Origin: Lachnoclostridium phytofermentans
GTDB lineage: Bacteria; Bacillota; Clostridia; Lachnospirales; Lachnospiraceae
Length of the DNA: 5,400 bases
Reading direction: 5' to 3'
Assembly: GCA_003526525.1 (NCBI GenBank)
Contig: DPVV01000366.1
Coordinates: 2,760-8,159 of the forward strand
Below the pieces are notes generated by a model. That model ran no database searches. It worked only from the letters and a program-made list of their open reading frames with translations, and had not been told where the DNA came from. Below, one piece after another: positions 1 to 4,949 of the stretch. The position numbers were made by a program, and so were the translations under genes. Positions within the stretch are counted from its first letter, which is position 1. The number at the start of each line of letters is the position of its first letter.

Positions 1-14
1 CGCTCTTCCGATCT
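1..14. other. Illumina adapter remnant at contig end
   Basis: The first 14 bases, CGCTCTTCCGATCT, are identical to the 3' end of the common Illumina TruSeq adapter. Read on the minus strand they are AGATCGGAAGAGCG, the start of adapter read-through. The nagZ reading frame runs cleanly up to base 15 and the adapter replaces the codons that should follow. This is untrimmed sequencing adapter, not genome, and residues read from it should not be annotated. Confidence 0.95.
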
Positions 15-396
15 GTGCTAGATCAAAGTTAAACCCTAAGGTTCTCAATTGTTGACCGGTAATCTTTCCTGCCAGATAAGCATTATTTTCATCCTTAGTT
101 GCAGCAATCGCCATGGCACCAGGAATGTTAACACTATCCTCTGATAGTCTTGTTACCATACCACCCTCTTGGTCTATCGTTATAAATGCTCTATGTCCGG
201 TATATTTTTTCGTAAGTTGCTGTAATCCTTCACATAGATTACTTAACTGAGTTGCATTTACAATATTTTCTTTAAACAAAATGAAATTTCCAATCTTATA
301 GGTGCGAATAAAATCCTCTAATTCGCTATCAATTGTGGTACCAGGAAATCCTGCTACAATTCGTTGACCAACTTTTTCTCTTATCGATAAGTCCAT
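15..396 (-). CDS. nagZ: Beta-N-acetylhexosaminidase, GH3 NagZ-like (N-terminal part only)
   Basis: This is the first 127 codons of a glycoside hydrolase family 3 enzyme of the NagZ type, which removes non-reducing-end GlcNAc from murein fragments. Visible family features are KVGQRIVAGFPG (residues 8-19), GNFILFKENI (36-45), the substrate-binding signature IDQEGGMVTRL (74-84), the following proline plus GAMAIAA (92-99), and LRTLGFNFDLA (117-127). The next family residue is normally proline, and the single remaining genomic base, C, fits a CCN codon. The catalytic His/Asp region and the C-terminus lie beyond the adapter. The ATG at 394-396 is chosen because GGAGG (complement of 403-407) precedes it by 6 bases and the GH3 core starts at once. 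No signal peptide or lipobox is visible, so a cytoplasmic enzyme is inferred, unlike the lipoprotein of B. subtilis. It lies downstream of namZ on the same strand, matching the adjacency of the two genes in Bacillus. The family is secure; strict NagZ specificity is inferred from context. Confidence 0.88.
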
Positions 397-579
397 AATT
401 CTCCTCCAATTCCACACTATTTTATGCTTATAGGCTAACATGTTTCGAATAAACCCGAAGCACGCCAAACCGAAATGAATTCAACTTCTATCCAGCCTTA
501 TTATCTAAGCAAAAATAGCAAATGTAATTATCAATCTGGTGTATTCATTATTTAGATAATCTTTTCTTTTCTAACTTTT
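397..579. other. Intergenic region between namZ-like gene and nagZ
   Basis: This 183-bp gap separates two minus-strand genes. It contains the nagZ ribosome binding site (complement of 403-407). No strong promoter pair and no GC-rich hairpin followed by a T-run is visible in either direction. TATAAG and TAAAAT on the minus strand (about 425-435) could be weak -10 elements for nagZ, but no matching -35 is seen. A lone half of the palindrome found upstream of anmK, ATGTAATT, occurs at 522-529. Whether namZ and nagZ share one transcript cannot be decided here. Confidence 0.6.
500..560. repeat. Spaced inverted repeat, 9-bp arms
   Basis: ATTATCTAA at 500-508 is the exact reverse complement of TTAGATAAT at 552-560, with 43 bases between. 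The arms are AT-rich and there is no adjacent T-run, so this is a poor terminator. It could be a protein-binding dyad downstream of the namZ-like gene, or chance in AT-rich DNA. Confidence 0.3.
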
Positions 580-612
580 CTACTGATAAAGATGATACTT
601 TTCTTTTCTACT
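561..612. repeat. Short direct repeat spanning the 3' end of the namZ-like gene
   Basis: CTTTTCTTTTCTA occurs exactly at 561-573 and 598-610, 37 bases apart. A related CTTTTCTACT lies at 575-584 and again at 603-612. The right copy encodes part of the lysine/arginine-rich C-terminus of the namZ-like protein; the left copy lies just past its stop codon. It looks like a small local duplication or a purine-biased stretch and has no evident function. Confidence 0.5.
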
Positions 613-1725
613 CTTAAACTTCTCTAGTTGTACTTGATTTTTTTCTAAGATTTCTATACTACTCCAATTTTCCTTTTCAAAAATGTTACTACCCGCAAGT
701 AGACTTATAAAAGGTTTTTTCCCCTCAGAAATTGGTTTTAAGAAAGAAAACTTCTCAGGGAACAGTTCTTTTATCGCCTCTAATACCACTAGACCCGTTT
801 TATAACTTTCATAGCTATGATAGTCCGTAATGTGTATATGAATTCCTTGACAAAACTCCCCTTTGTGTTTTGAACTAGTTGGGTTAAAATAAGCCGGTGT
901 AAAAGCGACACCTGGTAAGTTCTTGGTTCTTAAATATGTGAGTAAACGTATGGAATCAATATATGGTGCGCCAATGATTTCAAACGGACAAGAGGTCCCT
1001 CTACCCTCTGAAACATTGGTTCCTTCAAACAGACAAGTTCCAGTATATAATAGCGCTGTATCAAATCTTGGAATACCTAGGCTTGGCATAATAAAGGTCT
1101 GCCCTAGTTCCGGAAATAGTGCACTTCTTTTTAAGCCAGAGCATGGAATAATAGTGAGGTTGCAGCTAAGATTTTCTTCCTCATTTACCATGTTAGCAAG
1201 CTCACCAATCGTTAATCCATAGCGAGTTGCTATCGGATATGCTCCAATAAAGCTTTTATATTCCGGTTCCAGTACATTTCCATCTATTGTTTCACCGCCA
1301 AGTGGATTCGGTCGATCTAAAATGATTAGTTCTTTTCCAAATTTTGCGCAATCTTCCATCGCATAAATCATCGTTGAAATAAACGTATAATAGCGAACCC
1401 CGAGATCTTGAATGTCATAAACAATGGCATCCACATTTTCTAACATCTCTTTCGTAAATCGTTTGGAGTCCTCTCGGTATAAACTATAAACAGGTAATCC
1501 TGTTTCCTCATCCGTATAAGTTGCTACCGTCTGTCCAGCATCCTTATCCCCTCTAACCCCATGCTCTGGTGCAAACAAAGCAGTGATGTGGTACCTTTCA
1601 TGTAGAATATCTATAGTTGAATTTAAATTATTATCGACTCCAGATATGGAAGTAATCAACCCTAAACGCTTATTTTTAAAGGTTGCATCATAAGACTTTA
1701 GATTATCTATCCCTTTTAAAATCAT
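580..1725 (-). CDS. namZ: DUF1343 exo-beta-N-acetylmuramidase (NamZ/YbbC-like, GH171)
   Basis: This is a complete 381-residue DUF1343 protein. The characterised member, B. subtilis NamZ (YbbC), cleaves MurNAc from the non-reducing end of peptidoglycan glycans and complements NagZ. Family blocks appear in order: FAPEHGVRG (51-59), PVYSLYRED (78-86), DIQDLGVRYYTF (104-115), LDRPNPLGG (136-144), GAYPIATRYGLTIGELA (161-177), LFEGTNVSEGRGT (232-244), PFEIIGAPYID (247-257), FNPTSSKHKGEFCQG (280-294), and a basic C-terminal FKSRKEKYHLY (370-380). The length fits a full enzyme lacking an export signal: the N-terminus, MILKGIDNLK, leads directly into the fold, so the protein is predicted to be cytoplasmic. 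The ATG is preceded by AAAGGAG (complement of 1739-1745) at a rather long 13-base spacing; no better start is seen. The usual PSPN block reads PSLG (214-217) and the usual YPGT reads YTGT (227-230), so activity should be checked. It is transcribed divergently from anmK, towards nagZ. Confidence 0.9.
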   Translation of the reverse strand: MILKGIDNLKSYDATFKNKRLGLITSISGVDNNLNSTIDILHERYHITALFAPEHGVRGDKDAGQTVATYTDEETGLPVYSLYREDSKRFTKEMLENVDAIVYDIQDLGVRYYTFISTMIYAMEDCAKFGKELIILDRPNPLGGETIDGNVLEPEYKSFIGAYPIATRYGLTIGELANMVNEEENLSCNLTIIPCSGLKRSALFPELGQTFIMPSLGIPRFDTALLYTGTCLFEGTNVSEGRGTSCPFEIIGAPYIDSIRLLTYLRTKNLPGVAFTPAYFNPTSSKHKGEFCQGIHIHITDYHSYESYKTGLVVLEAIKELFPEKFSFLKPISEGKKPFISLLAGSNIFEKENWSSIEILEKNQVQLEKFKSRKEKYHLYQ

Positions 1726-1738
1726 AATATATTGACAA

Positions 1739-1745
1739 CTCCTTT
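1739..1745 (-). promoter_or_regulatory. Ribosome binding site of the namZ-like gene
   Basis: The minus strand reads AAAGGAG here, 13 bases before the ATG at 1725. The match to the anti-Shine-Dalgarno sequence is good but the spacing is longer than for the other genes in the window, which may mean modest translation. Confidence 0.65.
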
Positions 1746-1774
1746 ATTTTATAGTTAAATAGTTACATAATATT

Positions 1775-1786
1775 CATCATATGATG
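1775..1786. promoter_or_regulatory. 12-bp perfect palindrome, possible second operator
   Basis: CATCATATGATG is its own reverse complement and overlaps the 17-bp palindrome by 3 bases (1784-1786). E. coli MurR is known to bind two adjacent inverted repeats, so a paired site is plausible, but the two palindromes do not share a sequence and this one may be incidental. Confidence 0.4.
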
Positions 1787-1800
1787 TAATTAAATTACAT
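1784..1800. promoter_or_regulatory. Candidate MurR/RpiR-family operator (17-bp perfect palindrome)
   Basis: ATGTAATT (1784-1791), a central A, and AATTACAT (1793-1800) form a perfect 8-1-8 inverted repeat. From memory, it closely matches the TGTAAT-www-ATTACA type of site recognised by the RpiR-family regulator HexR in proteobacteria. An RpiR-family gene (murR) lies in the operon that starts just downstream. A third related half, TTACATAA, lies at 1763-1770 and repeats the right arm (1795-1802). Binding by this MurR is inferred. Confidence 0.6.
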
Positions 1801-1849
1801 AACATTTTTTTATATTTTGTATTATATTTAGTAATCACCAAATAGCCGA

Positions 1850-1944
1850 AATACAGATCAATGATTAATAATCGCAAAACAATACAGATCAATATTTAAT
1901 CAACAATACAAATCAATAATTTTTCAATAATCCAAAACAATACA
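1850..1944 (+). repeat. Irregular direct repeats AATACARATCAAT before anmK
   Basis: Three 13-bp copies lie at 1850-1862 (AATACAGATCAAT), 1881-1893 (identical) and 1905-1917 (one A for G). A degenerate fourth, AATACATAT, starts at 1939. Start-to-start distances are 31, 24 and 34 bases. Copies two and four share a longer flank, AATAATC(G)CAAAACAATACA, at 1868-1886 and 1926-1944, differing by one base insertion. They lie between the presumed promoter and the ribosome binding site, so they would be in the 5' leader if the plus-strand -10 is right. They may be protein sites, an AT-rich leader, or slippage debris. Confidence 0.75.
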
Positions 1945-1949
1945 TATAT

Positions 1950-1955
1950 GGAGGA
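1950..1955 (+). promoter_or_regulatory. Ribosome binding site that fixes the anmK start
   Basis: GGAGGA lies 10 bases before the ATG at 1966. It overlaps the alternative in-frame ATG at 1948, which itself has no Shine-Dalgarno sequence upstream. The ribosome binding site therefore decides for the downstream start. Confidence 0.85.
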
Positions 1956-1965
1956 ACGTGCAATT

Positions 1966-3150
1966 ATGGACAAGCTAATACAATTAACAAGTAAGCAACA
2001 AAGATTAGCCATTGGTTTAATGAGTGGAACATGTACGGATGGCATTGATGCGGCTCTCGTACAAATAAGCGGATCTGGAATACATACAAAAGTTCAGTTA
2101 ATTGACTTCATTACAATCTCATATGAGAATGAATTACGCGGGGCTTTGTTACAGATTGCCTCTGGTAACTTTGGTGGTAGTTATGAAATCAGTAAAATGA
2201 ACTTTCTCCTTGGTAAGTTATCAGCAAACGCATGCTTATCCGTATGTAAAAAGGCAAATATTTTACCTTCTATGATCGATTTTATAGGTAGTCATGGCCA
2301 TACGATTTATCACCAACCAATAGAAGAAGAATACTTTGGTCAGAAAATCACCTCTACCTTACAGATTGGAGAAGCTGCAGTAATTAGTGAAACCATGAAG
2401 TGTCCAGTCATTGCTGACTTTCGCGTTCGCGATATGGCTGCAGGGGGATTAGGAGCTCCATTGGTTCCTTACTCTGAATTCTTACTCTACAGTGAGGCTG
2501 GCCAGAACATCGCCTTACAAAATATCGGAGGCATTGGTAACATAACCTTCTTACCAGCTAGTGGTGATATGGAACACACCCTTGCTTTTGATACTGGCCC
2601 TGGCAATATGATTATTGACTCCTTAGTATCTATTTTCACAAACATGCAGCAAACCTACGACGTTGGAGGTAACATTGCTGCAAGTGGTACCGTTCATGAT
2701 GAACTACTTAATTGGTTATTAAAAGACCCTTATGTTTATGCGAAACCTCCAAAAACAACTGGAAGAGAATATTATGGTGTTTCGTTTGTCGATAAACTTT
2801 GTCAAAAGGCAGCCTCTTATCATTTATCCTTTCCAGATATCATAGCAACGGCAACGATGTTTACCGCAAAAGCAATTGAGATCAATGTATTACAGAACCT
2901 CCCTAAGCTTCCTAGCAAATTAATCGTAGGCGGTGGTGGTAGTCAAAATAATACTCTTATGAAATTCATTGCCGAAAGTCTACCAATGTGTAAGGTAATG
3001 ACCAATGAAGACATCGGATTTGACAGCAATGCAAAGGAAGCTGTAGCTTTTGCCATCTTAGCGAATGAAACAATCTTTGGTAACACCAATAATGTTCCCT
3101 CCGCAACTGGCGCCAGTCATGCGGTCGTCATGGGTAAAATAACAATATAA
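1966..3150 (+). CDS. anmK: Anhydro-N-acetylmuramic acid kinase AnmK
   Basis: The enzyme hydrolyses the 1,6-anhydro ring of anhydro-MurNAc and phosphorylates it with ATP to MurNAc-6-phosphate, in the cytoplasm. The 394-residue product carries the complete ASKHA-type kinase fold: IGLMSGTCTDGIDAAL (phosphate loop; 16-31), GSHGHTIYHQP (108-118), ADFRVRDMAAGGLGAPLVP (150-168, with the Asp at 156 expected as catalytic base), NIGGIGN (186-192), DTGPGNMIID (209-218), TGREYYG (265-271), GGGGSQN (322-328) and KEAVAFA (357-363). Length is normal for the family. The in-frame ATG at 1948 is rejected because the ribosome binding site overlaps it. murR follows 22 bp after the stop codon, so the two are almost certainly one transcript. 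The usual SGTSLDG block reads SGTCTDG, a mild change. Its product is the substrate of MurQ, encoded nearby, and the probable inducer of MurR. Confidence 0.95.
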   Translation: MDKLIQLTSKQQRLAIGLMSGTCTDGIDAALVQISGSGIHTKVQLIDFITISYENELRGALLQIASGNFGGSYEISKMNFLLGKLSANACLSVCKKANILPSMIDFIGSHGHTIYHQPIEEEYFGQKITSTLQIGEAAVISETMKCPVIADFRVRDMAAGGLGAPLVPYSEFLLYSEAGQNIALQNIGGIGNITFLPASGDMEHTLAFDTGPGNMIIDSLVSIFTNMQQTYDVGGNIAASGTVHDELLNWLLKDPYVYAKPPKTTGREYYGVSFVDKLCQKAASYHLSFPDIIATATMFTAKAIEINVLQNLPKLPSKLIVGGGGSQNNTLMKFIAESLPMCKVMTNEDIGFDSNAKEAVAFAILANETIFGNTNNVPSATGASHAVVMGKITI

Positions 3151-3172
3151 AGCATCAGAATGGAGGATTTAT

Positions 3173-4030
3173 ATGACTAATATTGAAATCAAAACCAGGA
3201 GTATCATGGATTCCCTAAATAATTCTGAGAGAAAAGTAGCTACCTACTTTTTAAATAATATCGAGAATATTTTCTCTATTCCAATTGCACGCCTTGCAGA
3301 AGAATCCGGAGTTAGCCAGGTAACCTGGATTCGTTTTTGTAAGGCAATTGGATTTGATGGTTTAAAAGACTTAAAAAAGAGTCTCTTTATGGAATTAAAC
3401 AGCTCCACGTCGGAAATTAGTGATACTTCCGACTTCTCCGATATAAAAAAACACAGTACACTGGAACAAATGTGTAACACCATTCGTAACACAACACTTC
3501 AAGCAGTCGAAGATACCATCAAGTTAATTGATTATGATACTCTAAAAAAAGTTGTCTCCATATTATCAAAAGCTTCCTGTATTAAATTATTTGGTGTTGG
3601 TGCATCTGCTTTAGTAGCCGATGATTTTTGTAAAAAATTACTTCGTATAAATAAAAATGCAAATTTTAGCTATGACATGCATACGCAGCTTGTTTATGGT
3701 GCAAATGCACGCCCTGAAGATGTAGCGGTTATCTTTTCTTATTCCGGAACAACCAAGGAGATGCTTGAAATTATGGACTTAGCGAAAAAATCTAATTGCC
3801 CTACCATAGCAATCACTCGGTATACCAAGAGTCCTCTGGTCGCTAGTGCAGACTACTCTGTTTATATTTCTGCTCCTGAAATTAATTATCGAAGCGGTGC
3901 TATGAGTAGTCGTATCGCACAGTTAACCATAGTAGACTTACTCTTTACCAGCCTTGCCAATAAGAATTATCCCTCTGTTGAAAAGTATCTGGAAAAGAGT
4001 TCTGAAGTCTGCCGCAGCCACAGGGTCTAA
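3173..4030 (+). CDS. murR: MurR/RpiR-family transcriptional regulator with SIS domain
   Basis: This 285-residue protein has the standard RpiR layout: an N-terminal helix-turn-helix (about 1-76, with SIPIARLAEESGVS at 35-48 and the recognition helix QVTWIRFCKAIGF at 49-61), a serine-rich acidic linker (about 77-95), and a sugar-phosphate-binding SIS domain (about 125-262) with KLFGVGAS (138-145), IFSYSGTTKE (187-196) and a terminal GAMSSRIAQLTIVD block (242-255). By context the ligand is probably MurNAc-6-phosphate, as for E. coli MurR, but the SIS domain does not prove this. Most relatives have Val where Trp52 sits in the recognition helix. The ATG follows GGAGG (3162-3166) at a 6-base spacing and lies 22 bp after anmK. 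The likely target is the palindrome pair upstream of anmK, giving autoregulation plus control of the divergent namZ-like gene. Its stop codon is one base from that of convergent murQ. Confidence 0.9.
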   Translation: MTNIEIKTRSIMDSLNNSERKVATYFLNNIENIFSIPIARLAEESGVSQVTWIRFCKAIGFDGLKDLKKSLFMELNSSTSEISDTSDFSDIKKHSTLEQMCNTIRNTTLQAVEDTIKLIDYDTLKKVVSILSKASCIKLFGVGASALVADDFCKKLLRINKNANFSYDMHTQLVYGANARPEDVAVIFSYSGTTKEMLEIMDLAKKSNCPTIAITRYTKSPLVASADYSVYISAPEINYRSGAMSSRIAQLTIVDLLFTSLANKNYPSVEKYLEKSSEVCRSHRV

Positions 4031-4031
4031 T

Positions 4032-4928
4032 TTATAAAGATATTATATTGGATATATGTCCTCTTGCTTTGTTGATTGCTTCTTCTGCTTTAGCTGCAGT
4101 TAAATTGCATTTTAGCATTACAATTGCAGTTTTAGCAGAAAAATCACAAGCTTCTAAAGTTTGTCTGACAGTAAAATCATCTGCCTCCGTTATAGTCCTA
4201 ACGATCATTACCGCTCGTTCTACTAACTTTTCATTCGTAGCCTTTAAATCCACCATTAAGTTCCCATAAACTTTTCCAAGCTTAATCATAACCGAGGTAC
4301 TAAGCATATTTAGAACCATCTTTTGAGCTGTACCGCTCTTTAATCTAGTTGAGCCAGTGATTACTTCAGGACCAGTCTGAAGAGTAATCGATACATCCGT
4401 AAGCGAGTTTAACGTTGAGTTCGTACAGCAAGTTAAGCTTATGGTCTTCGCTCCAATACTTTTTGCATAAGATACAGCCCCAACTACATACGGAGTTCTT
4501 CCACTTGCTGCTATACCAACCAAAATATCTTTCTCTGAAAATCCAATTGCTTTTAAATCCTCTGCCCCTAATTCTTGATTGTCTTCCGCACCCTCTACCG
4601 CTTTCACAAATGCCATCATACCACCCGCAATTAATGCTTGAACTAATTCTGGATCAGTTCCAAAGGTAGGAGGACATTCCACTGCATCTAGGATTCCAAG
4701 TCGACCAGAAGTTCCACAACCAGAGTAAATCAAACGTCCTCCAGCTGCCATCTTTTCATAAGTTATGTCGACTGCTTTTTGGATATTTTCTAACTCATTT
4801 TCCACTGCATAAGCTACTTTTTTATCTTCATCATTCATTAGTTTTAGGACTTCCAATGTAGAAAGAATGTCGATATTTTTTGTACGTTCATTTTTTTGCT
4901 CGGTATCTAAAATATTTAATTCAACCAT
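4032..4928 (-). CDS. murQ: N-acetylmuramic acid 6-phosphate etherase MurQ
   Basis: MurQ cleaves the D-lactyl ether of MurNAc-6-phosphate to give GlcNAc-6-phosphate and D-lactate in the cytoplasm, feeding the amino-sugar pathway. The 298-residue length equals that of E. coli MurQ. Visible blocks are TEQKNERTKNID (9-20), the SIS-domain GGRLIYSGCGTSGRLGILDA (63-82), VECPPTFGTDPE (83-94), KAVEGAEDN (109-117), GIAASGRTPYVVGA (138-151), GPEVITGSTRLKSGTAQKM (186-204) and KVYGNLMVDLKATNEKL (219-235). Glu84 and Glu115 stand where the two catalytic glutamates (83 and 114 in E. coli) are expected. The ATG follows AGAGGT (complement of 4937-4942) at an 8-base spacing and lies 21 bp after the permease stop, so murQ is co-transcribed with the transporter. 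The 3' end converges on murR with one base between stops and no terminator hairpin. Identification is firm. Confidence 0.97.
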   Translation of the reverse strand: MVELNILDTEQKNERTKNIDILSTLEVLKLMNDEDKKVAYAVENELENIQKAVDITYEKMAAGGRLIYSGCGTSGRLGILDAVECPPTFGTDPELVQALIAGGMMAFVKAVEGAEDNQELGAEDLKAIGFSEKDILVGIAASGRTPYVVGAVSYAKSIGAKTISLTCCTNSTLNSLTDVSITLQTGPEVITGSTRLKSGTAQKMVLNMLSTSVMIKLGKVYGNLMVDLKATNEKLVERAVMIVRTITEADDFTVRQTLEACDFSAKTAIVMLKCNLTAAKAEEAINKARGHISNIISL

Positions 4929-4949
4929 AGTCTTTACCTCTCTATTTCA

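Larger units (their letters stand above)
1726..1965. promoter_or_regulatory. Divergent control region between the namZ-like gene and anmK
   Basis: This very AT-rich 240-bp region must carry the promoters for both the leftward namZ-nagZ genes and the rightward anmK-murR genes. Candidate -10 elements are TATAAT on the minus strand (complement of 1821-1826) and TATTAT on the plus strand (1820-1825); neither has a convincing -35 hexamer. The palindromes at 1775-1800 lie about where the plus-strand -35 would be and downstream of the minus-strand -10, so a bound repressor could block both directions. Three repeats follow at 1850-1917. Promoter positions are inferred; the repeats are read directly. 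Confidence 0.6.

Noticed and set aside
1..14. Biological inverted-repeat end or mobile-element terminus at the left edge
   Set aside because: The bases match the sequencing adapter exactly and interrupt a conserved enzyme at the contig end, so contamination is the simpler explanation.
522..535. A second MurR operator upstream of nagZ
   Set aside because: Only one half, ATGTAATT, matches; the other half reads TCAATC rather than AATTACAT, so a single half-site in AT-rich DNA is not convincing.
500..560. Inverted repeat as a rho-independent terminator of the namZ-like gene
   Set aside because: The 9-bp arms are nearly all A/T, the loop is 43 bases, and no T-run follows the hairpin in the direction of transcription.
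923..1222. Open frame of 99 codons on the plus strand
   Set aside because: It lies opposite the well-conserved DUF1343 motifs of the namZ-like gene, has no ribosome binding site, and its sequence resembles no known protein; it is a shadow frame.
1850..1944. CRISPR array in the anmK leader
   Set aside because: The units are only 13 bp, the gaps are short and uneven (11-21 bases) and contain related rather than unique sequence; no cas genes are visible.
3244..3492. 82-codon minus-strand frame inside murR
   Set aside because: It is antisense to the conserved helix-turn-helix coding region and has no translation signal.
4048..4669. Two plus-strand frames (73 and 84 codons) opposite murQ
   Set aside because: They mirror the murQ coding sequence, whose catalytic and SIS motifs are intact; neither has a ribosome binding site.
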